NCBI GenBank assembly: GCA_964493075.1 | Contig: CAZBNU010000031.1 | Span: 1 to 28,268, forward strand | Reading direction: 5' to 3' | Length of the DNA: 28,268 nt | Source: SLFT01 sp964493075 | Lineage (GTDB): Bacteria > Hydrogenedentota > Hydrogenedentia > Hydrogenedentales > CAITNO01 | The notes under the pieces: model-generated | What the model was told of the DNA's origin: nothing | What the model saw: only the letters and a program-made list of their open reading frames with translations | The model's database searches: none | In this document: piece by piece, positions 16,927-25,657 of the stretch | Layout: every line of letters starts with the position of its first letter | Position numbering within the stretch: the first letter of the stretch is position 1 | Position numbers and translations under genes: made by a program

Positions 16927-19374
16927 ATGAACTCCATATTATCCGCCCAATTGTTACTGTTGCTTTGCAGCTCTTCATTGGCGACGGTGAATGCAACAAG
17001 CCTAAAGGATTATCCGATTGTGCCGGTGGATTTCACCCGGACGAGTTTCGATGATGTCTTTTGGAAGTATCGCCTTGATGTAAATCAAAAAGTTACCTTG
17101 CCGGCAAACTTCACTAAATCGGAGGAAACGGGGCGTTTAAGTAACTTCGCAAAGGCAGGCGAACTCATGGAAGGCAAGCATGAGGGCATCTTTTTTAACG
17201 ACTCCGATGTGTTCAAGATTGTGGAAGGGGCGGCCTATACGCTGGCACTGGGACATGACCCTGAACTGGACACTTACCTGGACAAACTTATTGGCTGGTT
17301 TGCCGCTGCACAGGAAGAGGACGGTTACCTCTACACGGCACGCACCATAGACCCTGAAAACGGACCAAAAGCAATCGGAAAAGAACGGTGGGAAAATATC
17401 CGATTTGCCCATGAACTTTATAACGTGGGACATATGTATGAGGCGGCGGTCGCCCATTACCAGGCAACAGGTAAACGAAATTTTCTGGATGTGGCAATCA
17501 AGAACGCCGATTTAATCTGCAGCGTTTTTGGTCCCGGCAGGATGTATTCAACGCCCGGTCATCAGGAAATCGAGATTGGCCTTGTAAAGTTGTATCGCGC
17601 CACCGGCAACCAGAATTATCTCGATATGGCGCGCTTCTTTGTTGAACAGCGCGGCAACGCGGAAAACCGGGAATTGTTCGGCGACTACTGCCAGGATCAC
17701 AAACCGCTCGCGGAACAGGATGAAGCAGTGGGGCATTCGGTTCGGGCCGGCTATTTCTACGCAGGCGCCGCAGATGTGGCGGCACTAACGGATAATAAGG
17801 ACTATATCGTTGCCCTCGACCGTATTTGGGAGAATGTGGTCGGTAAGAAACTGTATCTCACCGGCGGTTTAGGCGCAAAACACCAGGGAGAACAGTTTGG
17901 CGCAAACTATGAATTGCCCAACGCCTCCGCCTATGCTGAAACCTGTGCCGCTATAGCAAATATACTGTGGAATCAGCGCATGTTCCTCCTCAAAGGGGAG
18001 TCCAAATATATTGACGTTTTGGAACGATCTCTGTATAACGGGTTCTTGTCCGGAATCGCCCTGCAGGGGGATGCCTTCTTTTATGTGAATCCCCTTGCTT
18101 CGGACGGCTTGGGCAAGTTTAACCACGGCTCATGCCTGCGGCAGCCCTGGTTTGACTGTTCCTGTTGTCCCACCAATATCGTGCGCCTCCTGCCGTCCCT
18201 GCCGGGATATGTCTATGCAGTACAAAATGACGCAGTCTATGTGAATCTGTATGTGGCAGGAAAATCAGCATTTGAAGTACAGGGTACTACGCTGAATCTT
18301 GAACAAAAGACCGAATATCCGTGGGAAGGCAATATTGGAATTACTGTATCGCCGGAAAAGGAAATAGCGTTCACACTAATGCTGCGTATTCCGGGATGGG
18401 CGATTGGCCATCCAGTACCAAGCGATTTATACCGTTATGTAACACCACCTGCAGGAACCATTTCCATCGCTGTCAATGGCAAAGAAATCCCCTTTGAGCG
18501 GAATGATAAGGGCTATGCTTCCATCCAGCGTACCTGGAAGATGGGGGACACCGTCACCCTCAACCTGCCCATGCCGGTTAATGCCGTTATCGCCCATGAC
18601 GCCGTTGCAGACAACAAGAACCGAATCGCCTTTGAGCGGGGTCCACTGGTATATTGTGCCGAAGGTGTGGATAATGACGGAAATGTACAAAACCCTTTCT
18701 TAAATGAAAATACGACCTGGGAAACCTCCAAAAAGGAAATTATCCCCGGCGTGTCGGTTACTGCCCTTACCGGACAGGGGCATGCCGTTTATAAGGATGC
18801 ACCAGATACACCCCTTCGCATTGAAAATAAGGCGACCACGCTCATTCCGTATTATGCCTGGGCGCATCGTGGGGAAGGGGAGATGCTGGTTTGGATCGCC
18901 AACGACAAGGACACCGCAAAAACGCCGCCGCTGCCGACCCTTGCTTCTTCAGCAAAGGCCGAAGCTAGCGATATATGCCCGACAGATACCCTCGCGGCAT
19001 TGAATGATACCATCGAGCCGACATCATCCCGGGATAGCGAAATTCCCCGGTTCACCTGGTGGCCCCACAAAGGATCAAAGGAATGGGTACAATACACCTT
19101 CGAATCAGAAACGCGAGTGGGGGAGACCTCCGTATACTGGTTCGACGATAGTCCCCACGGCGGGTGTCGTCCGCCTGTGAAGTGGGAACTGCAATACCAG
19201 AAGGGAGATCAATGGATAACTGTAAAGAATAAATCGCCCTATAAAACAGACCTCAACCAGTATAATGTTGTTGCCTTTGAAGCCGTTTCCACATCCGCAG
19301 TGCGTCTTGCAGTGCGCTTGCAGCGGGACTTTTCCGGCGGCATACTGGAATGGAAAATAGCCGAAGAAAAATAA
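16927..19374 (+). CDS. Secreted GH127-family beta-L-arabinofuranosidase with C-terminal F5/8-type domain
   Basis: 815 aa; AGGAGA lies 7 nt before ATG 16927. Residues 1-23 are a hydrophobic signal sequence, though lacking an N-terminal basic residue. The catalytic domain (about 30-640) is of the DUF1680/GH127 type. Its zinc-thiolate site resembles that of HypBA1: E322 (GEQFG), E338 and C340 (AYAETC), and the CxCCP segment C411, C413, C414 (CSCCPTN). In that family a cysteine is the nucleophile and the enzyme releases beta-linked L-arabinofuranose from plant glycans; related members act on other substrates, so specificity is inferred. Residues about 665-812 look like a discoidin/F5/8 galactose-binding-like domain (WVQYTFE...VYWFDD...VKWELQYQ...VRLAVRL), probably carbohydrate-binding. 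The gene is cotranscribed with xylB 21 bp downstream by its spacing. Confidence 0.92.
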   Translation: MNSILSAQLLLLLCSSSLATVNATSLKDYPIVPVDFTRTSFDDVFWKYRLDVNQKVTLPANFTKSEETGRLSNFAKAGELMEGKHEGIFFNDSDVFKIVEGAAYTLALGHDPELDTYLDKLIGWFAAAQEEDGYLYTARTIDPENGPKAIGKERWENIRFAHELYNVGHMYEAAVAHYQATGKRNFLDVAIKNADLICSVFGPGRMYSTPGHQEIEIGLVKLYRATGNQNYLDMARFFVEQRGNAENRELFGDYCQDHKPLAEQDEAVGHSVRAGYFYAGAADVAALTDNKDYIVALDRIWENVVGKKLYLTGGLGAKHQGEQFGANYELPNASAYAETCAAIANILWNQRMFLLKGESKYIDVLERSLYNGFLSGIALQGDAFFYVNPLASDGLGKFNHGSCLRQPWFDCSCCPTNIVRLLPSLPGYVYAVQNDAVYVNLYVAGKSAFEVQGTTLNLEQKTEYPWEGNIGITVSPEKEIAFTLMLRIPGWAIGHPVPSDLYRYVTPPAGTISIAVNGKEIPFERNDKGYASIQRTWKMGDTVTLNLPMPVNAVIAHDAVADNKNRIAFERGPLVYCAEGVDNDGNVQNPFLNENTTWETSKKEIIPGVSVTALTGQGHAVYKDAPDTPLRIENKATTLIPYYAWAHRGEGEMLVWIANDKDTAKTPPLPTLASSAKAEASDICPTDTLAALNDTIEPTSSRDSEIPRFTWWPHKGSKEWVQYTFESETRVGETSVYWFDDSPHGGCRPPVKWELQYQKGDQWITVKNKSPYKTDLNQYNVVAFEAVSTSAVRLAVRLQRDFSGGILEWKIAEEK

Positions 19375-19395
19375 ATCGTATCAAGGAGAAGAAGC

Positions 19396-20925
19396 ATGAC
19401 AAGCAAGATTGTTATTGGTGTTGATGTCGGTACCAGCGGCACTAAAGCCATCGCCATGGACGAAAGCGGTGCGCTGCTGGCATCTGCACTAAAGGAGTAT
19501 CCGCTGCACAGCCCAAAACCCAACTGGGCGGAACAGAATCCGGCGGACTGGCACAAGGCAACGCTCGAAGCGTTAACTGAACTTGCCTCCAAAGTGGACG
19601 CAAAAAATGTTGTTGCCATTGGCCTTACCGGGCAGATGCACGGTTCGGTATTCCTGGATGCAAACGACAACGTATTGCGCCCGGCATTATTATGGTGTGA
19701 CCAGCGAACAGCCTCGCAATGTGTAGAAATCACGGAAAAGGCTGGGGGAGAGGCCGCCCTCGTGGAGATGGTTGCCAATCCGGCACTTACAGGATTCACC
19801 GCCCCTAAAATTTTGTGGTTACGGGACAATGAACCCGATCTATTTGAAAAAACAAGAAAAGTGCTGTTGCCCAAGGACTATATCCGCCTGCTCCTAACAG
19901 GGGAATATGCAACCGATGTGGCGGATGCTTCAGGCACCCTGCTGTTTGATGTTAAAAACCGGTGCTGGCACACGGGCCTCATATCCCTGCTTGGCCTGGA
20001 TTCAGAACTGATGCCCCGCGCCTATGAAGGCCCCGAAGTTACTGGAACGCTCTTACCTGAAGTCGCCGAAAAAACCGGACTTCCAGCAGGCATCCCCGTA
20101 ATTGCCGGTGGAGGAGACCAGGCCGCAGGCGGCGTTGGGTGCGGCATTGTTCGTCCGGGAGTTGTATCCTCTTCGCTGGGCACCAGCGGCGTTGTTTTCG
20201 CCTTTTCCGAAGGGGTCTGCGCTGATCCACAAGGGCGCGTTCACACCTTCTGTCATGCCGTCCCGGGAAAATGGCATGTCATGGGGGTTATGTTGAGCGC
20301 TGGTGGGGCCTTACAGTGGTTTAGAAATAGCCTTTGCAAGGAAGAGCGTAGTCTGGCTGCAGAGACAGGACGTGATGCATACGAATACATAACAGAATCC
20401 GCATCCCAAGTACCGGTAGGTTCCGAGGGCCTCATTTTTCTACCTTACCTGACCGGCGAACGCACCCCCCATAAAGACCCCTGTGCGAAGGGTGCCTTCA
20501 TCGGTCTCTCATTACGACATGACAAAGCCTACATGGCACGGGCCGTTCTGGAGGGCGTGGCCTATGGGATGCGGGATAGTTTGGACATTATGCGCGAGAT
20601 GGGCGTGCCCCTGACCGTGTCCCGTATCTCCGGCGGCGGTGCAAGAAGTGCTCTGTGGCGACAAATTATGGCCGACACTGGACGCATCGAAATTGCCAGG
20701 ATAAATGTGGACGAGGGGCCTGCCTATGGTGCCGCGATTCTCGCCGGAGTGGGGGCCGGCTGCTTCGATACTGTTGAGCAGGCATGTGATGCCATCATCC
20801 GGGAAACAGACCGCATCAAGCCTGATGAAAAAGAAGCCGCCAGCTACGATTCCTGGATTCAGGAATACCGCGCTGCTTACAAAGCGCTGAAACCCAACTT
20901 CAAACAAATGGATGCGCTTTTGTAA
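19396..20925 (+). CDS. xylB: Xylulokinase (FGGY family)
   Basis: 509 aa; ribosome site AAGGAG lies just before ATG 19396. The family phosphorylates D-xylulose to xylulose 5-phosphate in the cytoplasm, feeding the pentose phosphate pathway. Visible: N-terminal ATPase loop GVDVGTSGTKA (8-18), sugar-site TGQMHG with M81-H82, WCDQRT (100-105), catalytic base D241 in GGGDQAAGG, and the second-domain nucleotide loop ISGGGARS. The MH pair and length fit xylulokinase rather than ribulokinase or glycerol kinase. No isomerase gene (xylA or araA) adjoins it. With GH127 upstream it suggests pentose use. Confidence 0.93.
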   Translation: MTSKIVIGVDVGTSGTKAIAMDESGALLASALKEYPLHSPKPNWAEQNPADWHKATLEALTELASKVDAKNVVAIGLTGQMHGSVFLDANDNVLRPALLWCDQRTASQCVEITEKAGGEAALVEMVANPALTGFTAPKILWLRDNEPDLFEKTRKVLLPKDYIRLLLTGEYATDVADASGTLLFDVKNRCWHTGLISLLGLDSELMPRAYEGPEVTGTLLPEVAEKTGLPAGIPVIAGGGDQAAGGVGCGIVRPGVVSSSLGTSGVVFAFSEGVCADPQGRVHTFCHAVPGKWHVMGVMLSAGGALQWFRNSLCKEERSLAAETGRDAYEYITESASQVPVGSEGLIFLPYLTGERTPHKDPCAKGAFIGLSLRHDKAYMARAVLEGVAYGMRDSLDIMREMGVPLTVSRISGGGARSALWRQIMADTGRIEIARINVDEGPAYGAAILAGVGAGCFDTVEQACDAIIRETDRIKPDEKEAASYDSWIQEYRAAYKALKPNFKQMDALL

Positions 20926-20957
20926 AAAGAACCATACGGTCGAAAACTCGAATCGCT

Positions 20958-20999
20958 AGAAGCCGCCATATTCCAAATAAAGTGGATGTGGCGGCTTCT
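20958..20999 (+). terminator. Long hairpin after the xylB operon
   Basis: AGAAGCCGCCA (20958-20968) and TGGCGGCTTCT (20989-20999) are perfect 11-bp arms. Inside them CCA/TGG and TCCA/TGGA extend the stem with a small internal loop. It starts 33 bp after the xylB stop. There is no clear T run after it, so it may act as a factor-assisted terminator or a 3'-end protector. Confidence 0.6.
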
Positions 21000-21196
21000 G
21001 ATATATCCTGAAAACAAAAAGGCCATTACGGGCAACAGCGGGTCATTCTGCGCGAAATCGCGCTTTCTACCAAGCAATAGCAGTTCATTCCCTAGCCACT
21101 GCCGACAAGTCCACACACATATATAGCGTCCGATAATATATATTATGATTCTTTTTTTGCGACACAATATACTGCATATCGCCATAGCACCGACAG

Positions 21197-21232
21197 ATGA
21201 TTCATTATGAATCATGCCTCATTATGAATCAT
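21197..21232. repeat. Near-perfect palindrome overlapping a 14-bp direct repeat
   Basis: ATGATTCAT (21197-21205), one T, and ATGAATCAT (21207-21215) form a 19-bp palindrome. The 14-mer TCATTATGAATCAT occurs at 21202-21215 and again at 21219-21232, a 17-bp register. The arrangement looks like a protein-binding site, but no promoter or gene start lies next to it. Confidence 0.5.
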
Positions 21233-21643
21233 TACACGATGTTTCACCAAAAAAAACTTCAATAATCATTATATCATCTTTTCTTGATGCAAATAAACAC
21301 CTTATACAATTCGTTAAGTCACATGCATAAATACACCTTAAAAAATAACTCGCAAGCCCTAACATAAAATATTAAGGTTGTCTTTACACTCATTTTTTCA
21401 GGTATTTTATCAAGCGGCCTAATTTAAAGCTGGCAACTGCCTTAAAATGAAAAACTGAAATAGACCTCGTAATAGACCTTATAGAAAGATAAACCCGAAA
21501 GATAGATTCATAACAGTACACAAAGAATACGACTTAAGTATATGTACCATAACGAATCACAGCCAATTACGATGGTGTTTTCATATAAAAAAACTACACC
21601 TCCCCCACTAGTCCGAATAAGGGGAAACCGTAAAGGAACTTGA

Positions 21644-21691
21644 CCAGATATGGAAGGATATCGGGCAGATCAATCCCGTTGTTATATCTGG
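21644..21691 (-). terminator. Two-tier inverted repeat downstream of the APH-like kinase gene
   Basis: Outer arms CCAGATAT (21644-21651) and ATATCTGG (21684-21691) enclose an inner CGGG/CCCG pair (21662-21665, 21675-21678). It sits about 50 bp beyond the minus-strand stop at 21743. T-tract support is weak. Confidence 0.35.
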
Positions 21692-21742
21692 ATTTCTGAC
21701 AGGAGAATACATTTCCAAAATGGGAAAGTTATTTCCCCTTGC

Positions 21743-22747
21743 CTACTTACCCCACCGAATTGCGTTCGCTCGCGCGGCCAACCACTGGGTCTGGTAATCG
21801 AGAATGGCCATCCACTGCCTCGGCGTATATCCGGCAACACGGCCACCCAACTGTGGGGTTTGATAGCAAACCGTGGTGACATGTTTCACCCCGACTGCAT
21901 AGTACAAGGCAACTCGCTCCGCATAGGACAACGCCCGGTGCTTTTCATAGCTGTTCAGCAATGTGCGTAGCCGGAAATCCATCTTCGCGGCTTTTGTGGT
22001 TGTCCGGATACAAAGATTGGAAACCGCGTAGGAAATATCCTCCAAGTAGCAACCATCCCCGGCAAATTCCATGTCAATGATCCCACGAAGTTCTTCCCCC
22101 TTAAATAACAGGTTGCCACTGTGCCAGTCGCCGTGGATGATGCCGGTCTCGAAGGTATAGCGCTTCCCAATATCCAGCACATCATCGGCTGCCTTCAAAA
22201 ATTCATGGATTTTTTCGTGATGCGCAACGAGCCGGTCATCGTCACGTTCTTTGGCCGCCAGCTCATAGAAGATCGTATAGGTATCCTCTGGCACCTCACT
22301 GAAACGCCATTTTCGCGCGTCACGCAATGGTGCTGGCAATCCCTGGCAAACCTGATGAAATCTTCCCAGTGCCTCGCCCGAAACTTGCAACGTCTTCTCC
22401 GTTACGGGCATTTGCCCCCCCTCAAGAAATTCCTGCAGTTCCAATGCCCAATTTTCTGTGGAAACAAATGTGTGTCCATCCCGGGTTTTCTGAATCCCAG
22501 CAACAGGCAATTCATTTCTTTTCAGGTGATTCGAAAGGTTATGCTGAAAGTACAGGGCATCCATGGTGGACGGGTCGTTTTTATAGGTTTTTGCGAGAAA
22601 CTTACCTGCATCTGACTCCACCACCATCTTACGATGACGTCTTTGATGGGTATTTTCCAGCTGACTCGGCACTTTCACTTCGCCAAGATCGTAATGCTCG
22701 CGGATAATCTCCCCGACTATATCCATGCCTGTCAGTTTTGTAGTCAC
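21743..22747 (-). CDS. Aminoglycoside phosphotransferase-fold kinase (CotS/HSK2-like)
   Basis: 334 aa from GTG 22747; ATG 22726 is an alternative start. The APH/choline-kinase catalytic core is clear: HGDWHSGN at 205-212 (catalytic D207, N212) and metal-binding D225 in IIDMEFAG. There is an N-lobe lysine (FLAKTY, K53) and a hinge region at ALELQEFLEGG. Such kinases phosphorylate small molecules (choline, homoserine, aminoglycosides, spore-coat sugars); nothing here identifies the substrate, and resistance should not be assumed. No signal peptide. The gene lies downstream of a minus-strand glycosyltransferase (202-bp spacing), and a role in modifying an envelope sugar or lipid is only a guess from that neighbour. 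Confidence 0.85.
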   Translation of the reverse strand: MTTKLTGMDIVGEIIREHYDLGEVKVPSQLENTHQRRHRKMVVESDAGKFLAKTYKNDPSTMDALYFQHNLSNHLKRNELPVAGIQKTRDGHTFVSTENWALELQEFLEGGQMPVTEKTLQVSGEALGRFHQVCQGLPAPLRDARKWRFSEVPEDTYTIFYELAAKERDDDRLVAHHEKIHEFLKAADDVLDIGKRYTFETGIIHGDWHSGNLLFKGEELRGIIDMEFAGDGCYLEDISYAVSNLCIRTTTKAAKMDFRLRTLLNSYEKHRALSYAERVALYYAVGVKHVTTVCYQTPQLGGRVAGYTPRQWMAILDYQTQWLAARANAIRWGK

Positions 22748-22949
22748 GTAATCGCCACTTCTTCTTTTTCCGCCCGATTCAACACCACTGTTATTTTTCG
22801 GGAAATATACAACGATTCAGAAAAAATCCGGTACTTAAGGAACCATCCTCATCATGTCAGCATAAACCTGCAACCAACCGTCCCTACATTATATACGGAA
22901 ATGTCGTTGCATCTCACATCTTTATCCCTTCCCACTTACAAGCGCAAAA

Positions 22950-23720
22950 TCATGCCCCTCCCCCCTTCTCTTTTTCACAATGCAGACGCCATAGTTTGGC
23001 GTATTTTGTGAACACCGAAAAGGCGGAAAGGCCGCATAGCACCGCGCCATGATAGCCATCCAGGAACCCCAGGCGCCACAGATACATCTTCAGAAAACGC
23101 TGCACAGGCCGTAGCAGGATATCATGAAGCCGGGCACGTTTCCCCTGTTCAAAGGCATCCTGTGCGCCCCAGGTAGTAAACCGCTGGAATGTGGTGAAGA
23201 ACTCATCGAAAGTCCGGTAGGTATCATGGTACATTACCTCGTTTATTTTACCGACTTCCCCGTCCACCACCACCTTGGAATGAACCCGTTTGTCGAGATA
23301 ACGTCCCGTCTGTGTTCGAAAAAGCCGGAGGTTGTAATCACGATGCCATCCGCAGTGCCGAATTAATTTTCCCAGAAAATAGGAGTGCCTCAAAATATCA
23401 TAGCCATTCAGACTGCCGGCATCCCCAATGATTTCGCGAATGCGTGCCGCCAGCGGTTCTGAAATCCATTCGTCGGCATCGAGAACCAACGTCCATTCCG
23501 TTTCAATTTGCGGTAACGCCCAGTTGCGCTGTGTGGCGGCATTGACATATTCATGTATTACCACATGTTCCGAGTGTTGCCGTGCAAGGGCGACAGTATC
23601 GTCACAGGCGCGGGCATCCACCACGCAAAACAGGTCATCTGCCCATTTTACGCTTGAAAGGCATTTCGGCAGCCTGTCACAGTTGTCCGGAACAAGCGTC
23701 AACACCGTAAGTTTACTCAC
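22950..23720 (-). CDS. Family 2 glycosyltransferase, WaaE/KdtX-like
   Basis: 256 aa from GTG 23720, with AAAGGT 8 nt upstream. GT-A fold landmarks: N-terminal strand LTVLTLVPDN, VVDARACDDT (34-43) in place of the common VDSxSTDxT, ATQRNWAL (62-69), and the metal-binding LDADEW (80-85, D81/D83). Then RLFRT...HSKVVVDG...YHDTY and a C-terminal basic/aromatic helix region (LRPVQRFLKMYLWRLGFLDG), all typical of the WaaE branch that adds glucose to the LPS inner core. Length matches (about 250-260). The family is membrane-associated at the inner face. No waa cluster is nearby, so the acceptor is uncertain. Confidence 0.9.
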   Translation of the reverse strand: MSKLTVLTLVPDNCDRLPKCLSSVKWADDLFCVVDARACDDTVALARQHSEHVVIHEYVNAATQRNWALPQIETEWTLVLDADEWISEPLAARIREIIGDAGSLNGYDILRHSYFLGKLIRHCGWHRDYNLRLFRTQTGRYLDKRVHSKVVVDGEVGKINEVMYHDTYRTFDEFFTTFQRFTTWGAQDAFEQGKRARLHDILLRPVQRFLKMYLWRLGFLDGYHGAVLCGLSAFSVFTKYAKLWRLHCEKEKGGGA

Positions 23721-23887
23721 AATCGTGTACCTTTATCTTATCTGTCTGAAATGTGGGGGGATTACAGTGAAACCCACCCAATCAAGAACATACATCCGTT
23801 TACCTTCTTGCAGCCGCTTATGGTAGCATACTGTTCTTGTTATCACAAGATTGAAAATCCAAACCTACTATTCCGGAGACACCTGTT

Positions 23888-24649
23888 ATGCAGAAACGAC
23901 CTATTGGCGTGGTTACTTTTGATTTATGGGATTGCCTGTTCTGTGACGAAACCGATGAGCCGAAGCGCGCAGCCGCCGGCCTGGCCAGCAAACCTGTTGC
24001 CCGGCGCCAGTTGCTGTATGATCATCTGGTACAACAGGCACCCATAGAACGTATTCTGGTGGATACCGCCTTTGATGTTGCAGACGCCGCATTTAGGAAA
24101 GTGTGGCATGAACACTATGTAACATGGTCGGTTTCAGAACGCATTCAAATCATCCTTGACGCCTTGAAGCGCACCCTCCCCCCCGCTTCTTTTTCTGCAG
24201 TTGTGGAGGGCATTGAGCGCATGGAACTTGAGCATAGCCCCGACCCTGCCCCGGGCGGTGTGGAAGCCCTTGCCGCTCTGCATGGCAGGTATAAACTTGC
24301 TGTCATCTCAGACACGGTATATTCCCCCGGGAAGAACCTGCGCAAACTGCTTGAAAAATTCGGCATGCTCCCCTACTTCGACTATTTCGTGTTCAGTGAC
24401 GAAGCAGGCCACAGCAAACCCCATCCCTCGCTTTTCGAAATGGTCGCCAATCATTTCAATATTGACATCAAGGACATTGTTCACATTGGCGACAGACCGC
24501 ACAACGACATAGGCGGCCCCCATGCCGTGGGTGCGCGGGGTGTGCTCTTGACAGTTGTCAAGAAGCGCCCTCTTGACCATCATGTTCCGGATGCCATCTG
24601 TGATAACTATGCGAATCTGCCATCCGTATTGGCTTCCCTTGAACCCTGA
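23888..24649 (+). CDS. HAD-superfamily hydrolase (haloacid dehalogenase-like)
   Basis: 253 aa; GGAG lies about 10 nt before ATG 23888. Core motifs: I, TFDLWDCL with nucleophile D12; II, S141 in AVISDT; III, K177 in HSKPHPSLF; IV, GDRPHND (D202, D207). A helical cap lies between motifs I and II (about 20-115), giving a C1-type HAD. In motif I the position two residues after D12 is W14 rather than the second Asp of phosphatases (DxD). This resembles haloacid dehalogenases (DxYGT) and a subset of hydrolases with FDLWDT, so the usual acid/base Asp may be replaced by D15. Substrate unknown. First gene of a set spaced at 21 bp with the CE7 esterase and the amidotransferase. Confidence 0.88.
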   Translation: MQKRPIGVVTFDLWDCLFCDETDEPKRAAAGLASKPVARRQLLYDHLVQQAPIERILVDTAFDVADAAFRKVWHEHYVTWSVSERIQIILDALKRTLPPASFSAVVEGIERMELEHSPDPAPGGVEALAALHGRYKLAVISDTVYSPGKNLRKLLEKFGMLPYFDYFVFSDEAGHSKPHPSLFEMVANHFNIDIKDIVHIGDRPHNDIGGPHAVGARGVLLTVVKKRPLDHHVPDAICDNYANLPSVLASLEP

Positions 24650-24670
24650 CCGATAAGGAGTATAGCCGTC

Positions 24671-25636
24671 ATGCCGCTTTTTGAGATGCCCTTATCCGAA
24701 CTGAAGGAGTATCAGGGCCGGAACCCCCGCCCAGATGATTTTGACCCGTACTGGAATCGGGCGCTGAATGAACTGGAAGATACGAAGCCGCAACCTGAAG
24801 TTGTCGCATCGTCCTTCCAGACCTCCTTCGCGGAATGCTTTGACCTGTACTTCACGGGAACCCGCGGTTCACGTATCCATGCAAAATACCTGCGCCCCAA
24901 AGACTCAAACAAGCCGCACCCGGCGGTGCTTCAGTTTCACGGCTATTCAGGGAACTGCGGCGACTGGCAGGACAAACTGGGCTATGTAGCCGCTGGCTTT
25001 TCCGTGGCGGCAATGGATGTGCGTGGCCAGGGCGGCCTATCCGAGGACAGGGGCGGCGTTGCTGGTAACACCCTCAATGGCCACATCATCCGTGGTCTGG
25101 ACGACCACCCGGACAACCTCCATTTCCGTCAGGTATACCTTGACACTGTCCAACTGGCACGTATTGTCATGGACATGCCGGAGGTGGATGAAACCCGCGT
25201 ATGCGCCATGGGCATGTCGCAAGGAGGCGGACTCACACTGGCATGTGCTTCGCTGGAACCACGCATCCGACGCCTCTCCCCCATGTGCCCCTTTCTTTGC
25301 GACTATCAGCGGGTCTGGGAAATGGACCTCGCCGTAAATGCCTATGCGGAATTGAAAAACTATTTCCGCCTGTTTGATCCGCGCCATGAGCGTGAACAGG
25401 AAATCTTTACCGCACTAGGATACATTGACTGCCAGCATCTTGCCAACCGCATCAAGGGCGACACGCTGATGGCAATCGGGCTGATGGACGATATCTGTCC
25501 GCCTTCAAGCCAGTTTGCCGCCTACAATAAAATCAATGCACCCAAGACGCATGTACTCTATCCCGATTTTGCACACGAGCAATATCCCGGCTTTGCAGAC
25601 CGGGCTTACCAATTTTTTATGGAAATCAATCTTTAA
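24671..25636 (+). CDS. CE7-family acetyl-esterase (acetylxylan esterase / cephalosporin-C deacetylase)
   Basis: 321 aa, the family's usual size, with AAGGAG in the 21-bp gap before ATG 24671. All CE7 signatures are present: RGQGG (118-122), nucleophile S183 in GMSQGG, catalytic D273 in LMDDICPPS, and H302 in AHEQ. An oxyanion-side FHGYSG is at 89-94. The enzyme removes acetyl groups from small substrates such as xylo-oligosaccharides. There is no signal peptide, as in most CE7 members, so it should act in the cytoplasm on imported oligosaccharides. Together with GH127 and XylB it supports use of substituted plant polysaccharides, although these genes are in a different transcription unit. Confidence 0.93.
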   Translation: MPLFEMPLSELKEYQGRNPRPDDFDPYWNRALNELEDTKPQPEVVASSFQTSFAECFDLYFTGTRGSRIHAKYLRPKDSNKPHPAVLQFHGYSGNCGDWQDKLGYVAAGFSVAAMDVRGQGGLSEDRGGVAGNTLNGHIIRGLDDHPDNLHFRQVYLDTVQLARIVMDMPEVDETRVCAMGMSQGGGLTLACASLEPRIRRLSPMCPFLCDYQRVWEMDLAVNAYAELKNYFRLFDPRHEREQEIFTALGYIDCQHLANRIKGDTLMAIGLMDDICPPSSQFAAYNKINAPKTHVLYPDFAHEQYPGFADRAYQFFMEINL

Positions 25637-25657
25637 TCCAAGTGACAGGAACGTATC

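Larger units (their letters stand above)
21000..21742. other. AT-rich intergenic region without recognisable genes
   Basis: Between xylB (plus) and the APH-like kinase (minus), whose 3' ends converge. Base composition is clearly more A+T-rich than the flanking genes, especially 21120-21600. All frames are broken by frequent stops. Apart from the palindrome/direct-repeat pair at 21197-21232 and the stem at 21644-21691, I see no RNA gene, promoter pair or decayed gene that I can support. Confidence 0.6.

Noticed and set aside
20039..20907. Minus-strand open frames within xylB
   Set aside because: They lie antisense to a complete FGGY kinase with every catalytic motif in frame.
21743..22747. 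Aminoglycoside resistance gene
   Set aside because: Only the general APH-fold kinase motifs are present; many housekeeping kinases share them and nothing in context suggests resistance.
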